A stretch of 64,000 nucleotides of DNA from an uncultured Candidatus Saccharibacteria bacterium (GTDB lineage: Bacteria > Patescibacteriota > Saccharimonadia > Saccharimonadales > Saccharimonadaceae). A model generated the notes under the pieces. That model was not told the DNA's origin. It saw only the letters and a list, made by a program, of their open reading frames with translations, and did not search any database. A program made the position numbers and the translations under genes. The stretch spans positions 20,933 to 84,932 of the forward strand of contig CALIJG010000001.1 in the NCBI GenBank assembly GCA_938018005.1, written 5' to 3'. This document shows, in pieces, positions 7,623-17,050 of this stretch; the stretch's first letter is position 1; every line of letters starts with the position of its first letter.

Positions 7623-8630
7623 TTAGTCGCCAAGGGTATCCATCTTACCCTTGGTGCGCAAGATATCGCGCAGTTCGCGGACAGATTCTTTGCTCGATGA
7701 CTGTGCATCTTTGAGCTTGTCGTAGAGCGACTTTGTCAAAGATGTGCTTGGGATCTCGGGGCGCTTTGGTGAGCTGCTGCTGCTATCACGGTTCTTGTAG
7801 TAGTTGACGAGAGCGACATAGTAAGCGCGCATCTCTTTGCGATACTTGATCTGCTCGTTGGCATAGTCGCGCACGCTGGCGTACTGTGAGTCTTTCATCT
7901 TATTAAGGGCGTTAAGGCAAGATTTTTGCTGCTCATCATACTTCTGGCCAGCTTCATCACCAGATGCGCTGCTGAGTGGCGAGCTGTAGCTCGTGCGGCA
8001 CGAATTGCTGTATTCTTTGTAGGCAGTAGCAACCGCACCCGATTCTTTGAGCAGCGGCTTGACTTTTTCGTAATCACTCTTGTACTCTTCAAAGGCTTTC
8101 TTGACCTCACTATCGCGCATAGCAGCAGCTTTGCCGAGCTTGTCGAAGTGGTCATCCGCCTTGCGCACCACCTCGTTGATTGACGTTTCTGGGTCTGACC
8201 TGTCTATATTAAGGCTGGTTGAGTCGAAGCTATTCATCATAGCGTATGCCTTGCGGTAATCCTCGGTGCTTGGCCCTGAGAATAGTACGATACACACGAT
8301 TATAATGATGATCAGCACAAATATACCAATCCCGCCGCCAATCAAGCTCCATAGCAAGCCCTTGCTCATGCCCTGCTTGGGTGGCATTGGGCCCATTGGC
8401 CGGCCTGGCTGTGGCTGCATTGGCTGAGGTTGGCCTGGTGCTGGCTGAGCTGGCTGCTGTGAAATAGGTTGAGGTTGAGGTTGAGGCTGAGCTGCAGGTG
8501 CTGGCTCAGCGGCAGCACGCTTGCTGGCCAGAGCGGCCTTCTCTTCCTCAGTATAAGGTGGGTTGTTCATATCAAAGGTTGGAACAGCCTCTGGGGGTTG
8601 CTCCTGGGGGGTTGCTGGTTGATTACTCAT
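7623..8630 (-). CDS. Pro/Gln-rich single-pass membrane protein
   Basis: A 335-aa protein with three parts. A cytoplasmic Pro/Gln/Ala-rich tract (about 1-92) contains repeated PQ dipeptides. One strong membrane helix follows (SKGLLWSLIGGGIGIFVLIIIIIVCIVLF, roughly 90-118). The C-terminal part is a roughly 215-residue charged, mainly helical domain, predicted outside, with two Cys. The ATG follows AAGGAG. The layout matches the unrelated-looking protein at 36059, suggesting a common Saccharibacteria-type envelope design. Function unknown. Confidence 0.8.
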   Translation of the reverse strand: MSNQPATPQEQPPEAVPTFDMNNPPYTEEEKAALASKRAAAEPAPAAQPQPQPQPISQQPAQPAPGQPQPMQPQPGRPMGPMPPKQGMSKGLLWSLIGGGIGIFVLIIIIIVCIVLFSGPSTEDYRKAYAMMNSFDSTSLNIDRSDPETSINEVVRKADDHFDKLGKAAAMRDSEVKKAFEEYKSDYEKVKPLLKESGAVATAYKEYSNSCRTSYSSPLSSASGDEAGQKYDEQQKSCLNALNKMKDSQYASVRDYANEQIKYRKEMRAYYVALVNYYKNRDSSSSSPKRPEIPSTSLTKSLYDKLKDAQSSSKESVRELRDILRTKGKMDTLGD

Positions 8631-8780
8631 GCATCTCCTTGTTAACTTGGCTATTATTCACCATAACTATTATACCGGAATAGCAGCAATTGGCCAATAT
8701 ATATCTTGCTGTGGCTGCGCACCCTCCTCTCCTTCACATCCACTCATACAGCACCAAAGAAAGCGGAGGTTGTTACCAGC

Positions 8781-8813
8781 AAAACACCCCACGCATCCTT
8801 GCTGGGGTGTTTT
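8781..8813 (-). terminator. Rho-independent terminator of pnp
   Basis: AAAACACCCCA (8781-8791) pairs with TGGGGTGTTTT (8803-8813), 17 bases beyond the pnp stop codon. Confidence 0.8.
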
Positions 8814-8829
8814 TGTTGCGAGGCTAGCG

Positions 8830-10947
8830 CTACAATCCGATCATCGTCAGATTAATCTTGCCGCGCTCGTCAATGCCGGTGATCTTCACCTGCACGGTCT
8901 GGCCTTCTTGCACGACATCTGTCACCTTGCCAACTCGGCCCTTAGCGAGCTTTGAGATATGCACCATCCCATCCACGCCAGGCAGGATGTTTACAAAGGC
9001 GCCAAAGTCCTTAATCGTCACCACGGTGCCGGTGTAGGTGCGGCCAACTTCGGGCTCTTCCACCAGGCTTTTGATCCAAGCGAGCGCCTTCTCAATCGCC
9101 TCACCATTGGGGCTGGCAATGGTAATCAGGCCGTCTTCTTTAATATCCACCTCGGCACCAGTTTCGCTAGTGATTTTATTGATGGTTTCACCACCCTTGC
9201 CGATAACAGCACCAATTTTATCTGGGTTAATCTTGAGCTTTTCGATACGCGGCGCATAGGGGCTGAGTTCTTTACGCGGGCCAGGCAGCACGCTCAGCAT
9301 GTGCTCCAGGATATGGGCGCGGCCAGCCTTACTCTGCTCCAGCGCCTGGCGCAGCACCTGCACGGGCAGACCATGCACCTTCATATCCATCTGCAGGGCG
9401 GTAATACCCTTGCTGGTACCCGTCACCTTAAAGTCCATGTCGCCAGCAAAGTCCTCGGCATCGGCAATGTCGCTCAGTACGTAGGGCGTGTCACCATCCA
9501 TCATCAGGCCCATGGCAATACCACTGACTGGTGCCTTAAGCGGCACGCCAGCGTCCATCAGGGCCAAGCAACTACTACACGTGGCCGCCATACTGGTAGA
9601 GCCGTTCTGGCTCATGATTTCTGTGACGCTGCGGATGGCATAGGGGAACTCTTCTTCACTCGGCAATACCGCCGTGAGGGCGCGCTCCGCCAAGTACCCG
9701 TGGCCAATCTCACGCCGACCAGGGCTACCAAGGCGCTTGACCTCACCCACTGTATAACCCGGGGCGTTGTAGTGGTGCATATAGCGGCGCTCGCCTTCTG
9801 TTACCTCCATGGTATCGACGAGCTGTGCGTAGCTGAGCGGCGCTAGCGTCACAATATTCATCCCCTGCGTCACCCCGCGGGTAAACAGGCTGCTCCCGTG
9901 GGTACGTGGCAAAATACCAACTTCACTCGAGAGCGGACGGATTTCTGTGAGGGCGCGGCCATCGGGGCGAGTGCGCTCCTCCACAATGCCGCGGCGTACA
10001 TCGTTGTGCAGCGCCAGAGTAAAGGCTTCGTCGTACTCATCACGCACCGCGGCGTATTCCTCGGCGTCGAGGCCCAGCTGCTCGGCCATGGCCTCGTGGA
10101 AAGCCCAGCGAATTTCATTCACAACTTCATTGCGCTCGGGGTATGGGCGGCGGATCTTCTCGCCTAGTTTGCCATCAACCCATTGGTTGGCTACGGCCTG
10201 GATGTCTTCATTTGGCAAAACGAGCTCGTACTCCTGCGGTGCTGGTGCCACCTTGGCAGCCAGTTCTTGTTGCAGTGTAATCGCTGGCTGCATGGCTTGG
10301 TGCGCCCAGGCTATGGCATCGACGATCACCTCCTCGGGTACCTCTTTAGCGCCAGCTTCTACCATGGTAATGCCGCGCTCGATCCCTGCCACTACGAGGT
10401 CAAGGTCGGACTGCTCACGCTCCTCTGGTGTTAGGAAGGCCTTAAACTCACCGTTCACCCGGCCAACACGCAGGCCCGCCACTGGCCCATCAAACGGCGT
10501 GCCCGTCAGCATCAGGGCGCTGCTAGCGGCAACCATCGCCACCATATCGGGGCGGAAGCTTGGGTCCATGCTGAGCACTGTAGCCACCACCTGCACTTCC
10601 TGGCGGTAGCCTTTGGGAAAGAGTGGGCGGATCGGCCGGTCGATCAGGCGGCCAATCAGCACCGCTTCGTCGCTGGGGCGGCCCTCACGCTTAATAAAGC
10701 GGCTGCCGCTAATCTTGCCCGAGGCATAGAACTTCTCTTCGTAGTCGATGCTTAAGGGGAAGTAATCCAGTGTGACCGGGCGGGTGCCCACCTGGGCGGT
10801 GCCTAGCACCACCGTGTCGCCGTAGCGCACCAGCACACTAGCCGTCGAACGAAAGCCAACGCGGTTGACCTCCAGGGTGAGGGGCCGGCCGCATAGCTCG
10901 GTCGTCACAGCAAAGACATCTTTGCCGCTTGGATTAATAATACTCAT
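8830..10947 (-). CDS. pnp: Polyribonucleotide nucleotidyltransferase (PNPase)
   Basis: The 705-aa enzyme degrades RNA 3' to 5' by phosphorolysis and works in mRNA turnover. Two RNase PH domains (about 10-220 and 320-540) are separated by a helical segment. They are followed by a KH domain (IGAVIGKGGETINKITSETG) and a C-terminal S1 domain (GTVVTIKDFGAFVNILPGVDGMVHIS). Length is normal. ATG 10947 follows AAAGGAG; a longer in-frame extension to 11010 lacks a ribosome site and conservation. Confidence 0.97.
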   Translation of the reverse strand: MSIINPSGKDVFAVTTELCGRPLTLEVNRVGFRSTASVLVRYGDTVVLGTAQVGTRPVTLDYFPLSIDYEEKFYASGKISGSRFIKREGRPSDEAVLIGRLIDRPIRPLFPKGYRQEVQVVATVLSMDPSFRPDMVAMVAASSALMLTGTPFDGPVAGLRVGRVNGEFKAFLTPEEREQSDLDLVVAGIERGITMVEAGAKEVPEEVIVDAIAWAHQAMQPAITLQQELAAKVAPAPQEYELVLPNEDIQAVANQWVDGKLGEKIRRPYPERNEVVNEIRWAFHEAMAEQLGLDAEEYAAVRDEYDEAFTLALHNDVRRGIVEERTRPDGRALTEIRPLSSEVGILPRTHGSSLFTRGVTQGMNIVTLAPLSYAQLVDTMEVTEGERRYMHHYNAPGYTVGEVKRLGSPGRREIGHGYLAERALTAVLPSEEEFPYAIRSVTEIMSQNGSTSMAATCSSCLALMDAGVPLKAPVSGIAMGLMMDGDTPYVLSDIADAEDFAGDMDFKVTGTSKGITALQMDMKVHGLPVQVLRQALEQSKAGRAHILEHMLSVLPGPRKELSPYAPRIEKLKINPDKIGAVIGKGGETINKITSETGAEVDIKEDGLITIASPNGEAIEKALAWIKSLVEEPEVGRTYTGTVVTIKDFGAFVNILPGVDGMVHISKLAKGRVGKVTDVVQEGQTVQVKITGIDERGKINLTMIGL

Positions 10948-11106
10948 ATAGAGCTCCTTTCTTGCGGCAAGTAACAGGGGTGAATGCTCGCATTCATCAC
11001 TTCCATGCAAGCCCTCAACGCTATCACTGCCGCGTTAATATACTCCCCTTAGTATACCGCATTTTGGGATATACTAGTAGTGCTTCGTATCAGACAGCTT
11101 CAGAGC

Positions 11107-11391
11107 TTACACGCCATCTGAGCTGCTATGGTCAATTATTACCAGGCGCATTGTATTATCACCTTCATATGTAGTCTGCGAACCCTTGATAGAGAGAATA
11201 TTTCCACTGCCCTTAATCGCTGCACTGCCTATAAATCGTACGTACGTTGGGCTCAGCCATTCGACACCACGTGGCATAACCGTAATTTCTTCGCCTTGAT
11301 CCCCTATGACAGCAAACGAGACGCCATTCTCCACCTTCTGTGGTTGGTCATAGATCATATACTCACTGCGTTGAGAGAGTTGTTTCTCCAA
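11107..11391 (-). CDS. Small orphan protein, beta-rich
   Basis: The frame encodes up to 94 aa from TTG 11391; an internal ATG at 11358 is an alternative. Sequence such as LSPTYVRFIGSAAIKGSGNILSI looks like a real beta-rich fold with Val/Ile-Gly alternation. No signal peptide or motif is recognised. It lies alone upstream of pnp on the same strand. The start is weakly supported because no clear ribosome site is seen. Confidence 0.45.
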   Translation of the reverse strand: MEKQLSQRSEYMIYDQPQKVENGVSFAVIGDQGEEITVMPRGVEWLSPTYVRFIGSAAIKGSGNILSIKGSQTTYEGDNTMRLVIIDHSSSDGV

Positions 11392-11568
11392 AACAGCTTT
11401 ATCTTAACAAGTTATTCCAGATTCGTCAATCAACCCCTCATCACAACTATACATATCACAGCCTCATCGCCTCTATCCTTCACCCCTCTCCCCCACTACT
11501 CTATCCGAGCAATGAGTAGTGAGAAGAGGATATGTGAGAATTGGTGGCATATGCGGCACACTTGTCGC

Positions 11569-12858
11569 TTAGATCATTGTGTTATCATACCGGCTGCGGT
11601 TCTTCGCTTGGCGGCGCTTGCGGCCAACAAACCACCACCAGGCACCACCGCCACCCGCTGCAGCGAGAACTACTGCCACAGCGACAAGGATGATAACCGT
11701 CCAGTTGGGCCCTGCCTCTTGCTTGCGCACAGTGGGCTGCTGGTGCTTTTTGCTTGACTGCGGCTTTTTCTTATCCTTCTTTTCGTCCTTTTTCTTGTCT
11801 TTGTCGTCTTTTTTCTTCTCCTCGGGCTTGGGAGCAGATTTTGGCGCTGGTGCAGGTGCTGGCGCGGGCTGAGCTGTTACTTTCAGGCCAAAGGTATCAG
11901 CGCAATCAGCCGTGAGCGGCGTCGCTGCACCCACTGGCACATTACCACGTTGGATACTCCCTAGGCCGGCCAAACCACCCAGCAAGGTAGATGAATCATT
12001 ATACGGGTTGATGTTTGGGTCTGCCTCCTCGGCTGGTGTGGTCGGGCCACGATCGGAAGTCGTATACACCCAGCCAGCATTGCGCTCGCGGGCTTTGGCT
12101 ACCACCTGAGCCTGCTGCTCGTTGCTGCCCACACTGTGGATGACGTGCCACATTTTGTAGGCGTTGGCCGGGTTTTTTTCGAAGTTGGTGGCAGTTGGGT
12201 GAGTTAGGTCGTAGTAGCTATCACTCAGGTAGCGCGCTGCCGAGGTCTCGGCATTGAGAAATACATCACCATAGGGCATGACTGATTCACCGAGGAAGCG
12301 TGTGCCCGCATTGTGAATGACGATGGAACCAGGGTGCTTGACCTTGACGTAGTTGTAGAGATTGGCCAGGTAGCAAGTCTTTTGGCCACTGCTGTGGTTG
12401 TCGGCTTCGTCGAAGAAGATCCCCTTCACATTGGGGTAGAGCGCATACCAGCGGTCGATCTCTGCTGCCACCTCAGCAATATTGCGCGTCTGGCGGCCAT
12501 GCTTGACGTAGCCAATGTATTTGACACCAAGCGAATCGAGCCGCGCCAGGGCCTTTACATAATCACTACTAACCGCCGTGCCAGGCCCACTCGAGGGGTT
12601 AACCACTGCAAAGGGCATCTTGCTCGAGACATTAGCCATATCATTCCAATACTGGTTGTTGCCACCCTGCATGGGGTAGCTATAGGCTGGCATCATGATG
12701 GACTGCTGCGGCGCTATGGCACTCGCCTGCGGCGCAAGCAGCTGCCCCAGCACCGCCACAGCGGCCACAAACACCAGCACAGCCCGCCGTGCCTGCTGCA
12801 TACTCCACCGCATTGCCACACCCGTGGACGCCCGTGCTGCGTCTGTCACATCCTGCAT
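11569..12858 (-). CDS. Spherulin-4-like (GH135-type) exported, membrane-anchored protein
   Basis: A 429-aa predicted cell-surface protein. A signal peptide (about 20-48, ending QASA) is followed by a TIM-barrel-like spherulation-specific family 4 domain: MMPAYSYP, PFAVVNPSSGPGT, LGVKYIGYVKHG and NVKGIFFDEAD. The family includes fungal Sph3, a galactosaminogalactan hydrolase (GH135). The acidic residues of FFDEAD are candidate catalytic residues. A Pro/Ala then Lys/Asp-rich linker leads to a C-terminal membrane helix (WTVIILVAVAVVLAAAGGGGAWWWF) and a basic tail. ATG 12858 was chosen; GTG 12864 is also possible. The polysaccharide target is unknown. Confidence 0.8.
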   Translation of the reverse strand: MQDVTDAARASTGVAMRWSMQQARRAVLVFVAAVAVLGQLLAPQASAIAPQQSIMMPAYSYPMQGGNNQYWNDMANVSSKMPFAVVNPSSGPGTAVSSDYVKALARLDSLGVKYIGYVKHGRQTRNIAEVAAEIDRWYALYPNVKGIFFDEADNHSSGQKTCYLANLYNYVKVKHPGSIVIHNAGTRFLGESVMPYGDVFLNAETSAARYLSDSYYDLTHPTATNFEKNPANAYKMWHVIHSVGSNEQQAQVVAKARERNAGWVYTTSDRGPTTPAEEADPNINPYNDSSTLLGGLAGLGSIQRGNVPVGAATPLTADCADTFGLKVTAQPAPAPAPAPKSAPKPEEKKKDDKDKKKDEKKDKKKPQSSKKHQQPTVRKQEAGPNWTVIILVAVAVVLAAAGGGGAWWWFVGRKRRQAKNRSRYDNTMI

Positions 12859-13030
12859 AGTCACTCTCTATGATAGCATCTTTGTGCGCAAATGGGTATT
12901 ATGTTGTGTATGTCACAATGGTTTTGCGGAGGTTTCTCTGTTGTGGTGTGGTGGTTGCAAGCTCTGAGGCATCAGTCTATTGTCTCCATTACTTCATCCA
13001 TATTAACTATAGAATGGAAGAATGAAGTGA

Positions 13031-14326
13031 TTACGCTTGCACAATACCGCGAAAGTATTCGTGCACAGCGCGTTGGTTCGCTTCGAGTACATTAGCCATA
13101 TATTCAGCACCAAAGACCGTCGCAGCTGTGTTTTGGTCGAAGCAAAAGCCCGTCAGCCTGAGCGGAGCATACCCATCGCCAAACTGCCCCCACACCGTAC
13201 CGGGCGGGAATTCAACACCGCAGTACCGTACTGCATCGGCGGCAAGGAACGTATGCGCCCCATGTGTTTTGCTGATAAAGCGTTTGCCAGCTATGGCCGT
13301 CTCACTCATCACTGACCGACTACTCATCATATATGCCTGGGCAAAGTACGCCTCAACATCTTTGCAGCCACCCTCACGGAGGCGCACTGCTTCGGTCGGC
13401 ATAGGCAGATCGCTAGTGCGGTCGGCACCACGAGTGGCAATTTGATTCAGCAAGGCAACCAAGACATCCGCCGCTGGCTCACCAGTTGACTGGAGCTCTG
13501 CATGATGTTCGTCATCCGCCACAAGGCGGCCCGTTTGGTTAGCCGCCATCTTGATAATCTCGCGAGACATCCAGGCATAAGCATTACCATAACGGCTACC
13601 CCGCTCGGTAATGAGCTCCCGCTCAGCAGCATCCGCAAGACGCACACCACCAGCATCACAGGCATCCAACAGCGCTCGCGCTGATGCGGTGTGGAGATAT
13701 AGATGCTTGTCTGCATCATTTTGCTCTTTGTAGCAGGCAAGCAGTGCCGTCCCATAGCATTGTAATGCACTATTGCCACCATCTTGCTGAACTCTACGCA
13801 TCAAGACGCGGTCAATGTAGATGCTTGGGTCAAATACACCGATGGAGATCGTTGGGTTGCCAGCGTGCAAATCCTCAACACCACTTGTAATCTGGTACGC
13901 CACCTCTTGTACGCGCCGCATAGCTGGCGACTGCTGGTATGCATCTGCTACAGCCTGGCAAAATTCATCATCTGTCAGCCCATCATCCCGTCTTCGGCAT
14001 AATGTGATGGTTCGCTGCTCGAGGATACGCGCCTTGTCTATCGTCTCGTCCACTGCAACGACTGCGCCATTTAGCAGTGGCACTACCTCCTCAGGTATCA
14101 TATCTGCCGGGCTGCCATCCACTAGATATTCCGCAACCTTATCCCCTGCTGCCATCGTCTCCAAATCTTGTGCAAACCGCTTTGCCATGCGCGCTGCTTT
14201 ATCAACCACAAACTGCCGACGCTCCTGCGCAAGCCGCTCAGCTGTACATAGTAGCTCCCTCGCTCTTTCGTGTGAGGAAGACATTGGCGAAGTCGTTTCA
14301 GCTGGTGGTTGTTTTTCTTGGCTCAT
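13031..14326 (-). CDS. Orphan soluble protein, 431 aa
   Basis: The protein has no signal peptide or membrane segment. The N-terminal half is Ala/Glu/Arg-rich and helical (ERARELLCTAERLAQERRQF); the C-terminal half has mixed composition with a Gly/aromatic stretch (GVEFPPGTVWGQFGDGYAPL). ATG 14326 has TATCAT six bases upstream, the leaderless pattern seen across this window. It sits with other orphan genes (14431, 15505). I do not recognise the family; a secreted effector is only one possibility. Confidence 0.75.
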   Translation of the reverse strand: MSQEKQPPAETTSPMSSSHERARELLCTAERLAQERRQFVVDKAARMAKRFAQDLETMAAGDKVAEYLVDGSPADMIPEEVVPLLNGAVVAVDETIDKARILEQRTITLCRRRDDGLTDDEFCQAVADAYQQSPAMRRVQEVAYQITSGVEDLHAGNPTISIGVFDPSIYIDRVLMRRVQQDGGNSALQCYGTALLACYKEQNDADKHLYLHTASARALLDACDAGGVRLADAAERELITERGSRYGNAYAWMSREIIKMAANQTGRLVADDEHHAELQSTGEPAADVLVALLNQIATRGADRTSDLPMPTEAVRLREGGCKDVEAYFAQAYMMSSRSVMSETAIAGKRFISKTHGAHTFLAADAVRYCGVEFPPGTVWGQFGDGYAPLRLTGFCFDQNTAATVFGAEYMANVLEANQRAVHEYFRGIVQA

Positions 14327-14430
14327 TATTGCATGATAGCGTACAGTGGTTAGTTTTGTAAAGCATTGCGTATGCTATAGCAATGCTACCACTCCCTTGT
14401 GGTGGTGTTTTTCTATTTTTTAATGCAGCA

Positions 14431-14988
14431 CTAGCGAGAGGGTGGCTTGCTGCCCCGCAATTCGGCTACCGATACCATGGCTTTTAGGCTCTCAAGCTCA
14501 CGGTTTGACGCATCGCGCACACCAGTTGTTTCCGCTTCTTTCTGCCCTGGCTTGCGCGGTGGAAAGTACTCACACTGCACCCCCGTCACCGCTTTGTCTG
14601 GAGCTGTGAAATAGACCTGCTTGTTATTAGCCAAGGTAGTCTCATTCTCACCTTCACGAAGGATGGGCTGGAGCGTTATTTCTCGCCGGCCATCTCCGCT
14701 ATCCCGCACTATAATGCGTATTGGCATGTTCAGATAGTGCGAATCAAATTCTGCTTGTTGTGGCAAATGCCTCTTGTTTTCGATATCACTGCCCTGGCCA
14801 AGCGAGCCATTCTCGCCAGCATCGTTTTTTTGCAATAGCGCACCCACCATCTTGTCGAAGGCTGCTACCCGTTCTTCTCTCTCGGCAACGGCAGCGGCAC
14901 GATCTGCCTCATATCGTGAGGTAATTCCCTCTATTCCCTCTATATCCGCTGTACTAGCGGATCGTGATGCTAATGTTAGTTCGGTCAT
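14431..14988 (-). CDS. Orphan soluble protein, 185 aa
   Basis: A hydrophilic protein with a helical N-terminus (EADRAAAVAEREERVAAFDKM), a beta-like centre (YLNMPIRIIVRDSGDGRREITL) and a low-complexity tail. ATG 14988 follows CAAGAGGA. No signal peptide, membrane segment or known motif is visible. It is next to the orphan at 13031, with which it may share a role. Function unknown. Confidence 0.7.
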   Translation of the reverse strand: MTELTLASRSASTADIEGIEGITSRYEADRAAAVAEREERVAAFDKMVGALLQKNDAGENGSLGQGSDIENKRHLPQQAEFDSHYLNMPIRIIVRDSGDGRREITLQPILREGENETTLANNKQVYFTAPDKAVTGVQCEYFPPRKPGQKEAETTGVRDASNRELESLKAMVSVAELRGSKPPSR

Positions 14989-15146
14989 ATATTCCTCTTG
15001 TTCAAGATTGTTTGTAGGATTATATCCTACACATTTTTAGGCGGTGTGTCAATAGACCCTAGTTTGGCTCTCAATCTCCACCCTCACCAGTGGAGATATC
15101 TATACCCTGTCATCATAGTTCGCTGTACTACCACCCCACCACCAAA

Positions 15147-15173
15147 AAACCTCCCCAACATAATGAGGAGGTT
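15147..15173 (-). terminator. Rho-independent terminator of rpsO
   Basis: AAACCTCC (15147-15154) pairs with GGAGGTTT (15166-15173). The minus-strand product ends in TTTTTTGG, 19 bases past the rpsO stop. Confidence 0.75.
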
Positions 15174-15192
15174 TGTTTCTCATAGCGGGCGC

Positions 15193-15459
15193 TTATTTGC
15201 GCAGGCCGAGGGTTTCAAGCGTTGCTTTGTAGGCATCAAAGTTCGTCCGCTCAAGGTAGCGGAGCAGCCGCTTGCGCCGGCCGACCATTTGCTTGAGGCC
15301 ACGACGAGCCATGTTGTCGTGCTTGTTGGACTTAAGGTGTTCTGTCACCTCTTTGATACGAGCCGTCAAGATAGACACCTGCGCCTGTGGGCTGCCGACG
15401 TCGTTCTTGCTGACCTGAGTCAAAGCAATCGCTTTCGCTTTGTTATCCTTAGTAATCAT
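15193..15459 (-). CDS. rpsO: 30S ribosomal protein S15
   Basis: The 88-aa protein binds the central domain of 16S rRNA in the small subunit. Family hallmarks are GSPQAQVSILTARI, HLKSNKHDNMARRGLKQMVGRR and LLRYLERTNFDAYKATLETLGLRK. Length is normal. A TACAAT hexamer lies eight bases before the ATG, so the mRNA leader is very short. pnp lies about 4 kb downstream rather than directly after it, unlike the classic rpsO-pnp operon. Confidence 0.97.
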   Translation of the reverse strand: MITKDNKAKAIALTQVSKNDVGSPQAQVSILTARIKEVTEHLKSNKHDNMARRGLKQMVGRRKRLLRYLERTNFDAYKATLETLGLRK

Positions 15460-15504
15460 ACTGGTGTATTGTAGCAGGAGGGTGGCGCAGTGTCAATGTA
15501 GACA

Positions 15505-16269
15505 CTAGCGACAAAGCGCCTGGTGTGCCTGATCAATCGAAGCAACCTGCGCGGCAGCATCTTCTCCTATATAACCAAGCTGCGAAAGTTTCTGCATAAA
15601 TTGCTTCTCGTCATCATCTTTCACCAAGCGCCGTGCATGATTATACGTTTCAAAGAACGCCATCTTCACCGCTGGATGCTCCTGAGCAAGTGACCTCAGT
15701 TCTTTTCGCGCATCATCTGTCATCGTTAGATGCTTCTTAAATAACGTGCTATACAGTCCTCGGACGAGCTCAACCTCGGGAAACACCGCTCCAGCACGAA
15801 GCAATGCTGGCGTCGTTCCATGGTACACATCTACAAAGCCGATGCTCTCTATATCTTCTTCCGACTCCAGTGTTGCTACATCGACCGTTGGAGCACGCAA
15901 ACGAGCACGAAAGTTGTTTGGGTCTTCTGTATTACGCAACCCATGCTGGCGAAGAAATGCCTCCCAAAATTCGTCCTCGTCCTTATATGGTGAAGTACGG
16001 TCCACCATGCTATCCGCTGCCGGCCATCCCCAGTGTGCATTCACCTCATCTATTGCCACTTCGTCTGCACCTGGGCGCTGCTTAGCCTCCGCGAGCGTAA
16101 GTGGTTGCATACTACTTACCAGAGGCTCGTGACCCTGTAGCTGCTCGTCGATTGCTGCAGCAATAGCTCGCAGCTCTTTACCGAGTCGTTCTTGCTCAGC
16201 TGCTTGTTTTTCAGGCGTCATACCGCCAATTATTCTTACCTTGTCTGGATTTATCTCGTTATTTGCCAT
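15505..16269 (-). CDS. Orphan soluble protein with an HGT motif
   Basis: A 254-aa protein without signal peptide or membrane segment. ATG 16269 has CATACT exactly six bases upstream (leaderless pattern). The middle reads FVDVYHGTTPALLRAGAVFPE, followed by RGLYSTLFKKH. The YHGT motif with a following aromatic is reminiscent of the NAD-binding core of ADP-ribosyltransferases, but no full triad can be assigned. Treat the function as unknown. Confidence 0.7.
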   Translation of the reverse strand: MANNEINPDKVRIIGGMTPEKQAAEQERLGKELRAIAAAIDEQLQGHEPLVSSMQPLTLAEAKQRPGADEVAIDEVNAHWGWPAADSMVDRTSPYKDEDEFWEAFLRQHGLRNTEDPNNFRARLRAPTVDVATLESEEDIESIGFVDVYHGTTPALLRAGAVFPEVELVRGLYSTLFKKHLTMTDDARKELRSLAQEHPAVKMAFFETYNHARRLVKDDDEKQFMQKLSQLGYIGEDAAAQVASIDQAHQALCR

Positions 16270-16317
16270 ATATCAAGTATGGCAGTAGTAGGACAATGAG
16301 TCAAATCGAGGGGTTTG

Positions 16318-17016
16318 TTACCACCCCACCCGCACGCCATACCGCGCCGTCTGCCCCGGCACTAGCACTGTGGCATGAGCTGGGTTATCGGCGAAGGAGT
16401 TGCCGCTGTGTGTTGGCTCAACACAGAGGTACGGGCCCAGCCCATCTGTCCAGACTGCCCAGCGAGGTAATTCCTCACTTTGCAGCGTAATGGTGCGCCG
16501 GCCCGTGGCAAGCTGGCGCGTGGGCCCATCAACGAAGATCGTATCGGCGAGTGGCGCAAGGTCGGTGAGCGACTGGCCATCCAGTACAAGCGTGCTATCA
16601 TATGCAAAATACGGATGGAAGGCTGGCGCCACGAGGAGTTCATCCTCGCCAACATTCACCAGTGTGAGCTGCATTGCAAGCTGATACTCCACCACTGTAT
16701 ACACCAAGCGAGACTCCAGCCCAGCATAGGCACCACTCCCCTGCAGCATAAGCTCCACCCGGTCGCTGGTGTGCTCCATCACCTGCCACTGGCTGGTGCG
16801 GCCAAAGCCATGCTGCGCCAGGCCACTCGCTCCGCCCGGGCCAAAGTTGGGTAGGCAAACATGGCAGCCACCGCGCGTTTTGCGCTCGCCATCAGAGGTC
16901 GTGAGCTGCTGCAGTGGGTAGAATACATCCCCATGCTCGTCAGCCAGGCTGGTGATATACGCGCCGCTTGTGGTGATAGTTGCGGTGGTCGTGCCAGTGT
17001 GTAGCGTGATGTTCAT
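16318..17016 (-). CDS. Aldose 1-epimerase / hexose-phosphate mutarotase family
   Basis: A 232-aa galactose-mutarotase-like beta-sandwich enzyme that would interconvert alpha and beta anomers of a sugar or sugar phosphate. Visible motifs are LPNFGPGG with AQHGFGRTSQW (first catalytic His), APAFHPYF (second His) and the terminal WTDGLGPYLCVEPTH carrying a likely catalytic Glu. It is slightly shorter than typical family members. ATG 17016 follows GCGAGGAG. It lies 34 bases after truB on the same strand and is probably cotranscribed. Confidence 0.82.
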   Translation of the reverse strand: MNITLHTGTTTATITTSGAYITSLADEHGDVFYPLQQLTTSDGERKTRGGCHVCLPNFGPGGASGLAQHGFGRTSQWQVMEHTSDRVELMLQGSGAYAGLESRLVYTVVEYQLAMQLTLVNVGEDELLVAPAFHPYFAYDSTLVLDGQSLTDLAPLADTIFVDGPTRQLATGRRTITLQSEELPRWAVWTDGLGPYLCVEPTHSGNSFADNPAHATVLVPGQTARYGVRVGW

Positions 17017-17050
17017 CGGTTGCTCCTCGCTTCTTTTTTATTGTGTATGG

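Noticed and set aside
8959..9846. 295-aa plus-strand open frame
   Set aside because: It lies wholly inside pnp on the other strand and has no ribosome site or family resemblance.
14388..14420. Terminator after the gene at 14431
   Set aside because: The stem is weak and its T-tract faces the plus strand, where no gene ends.
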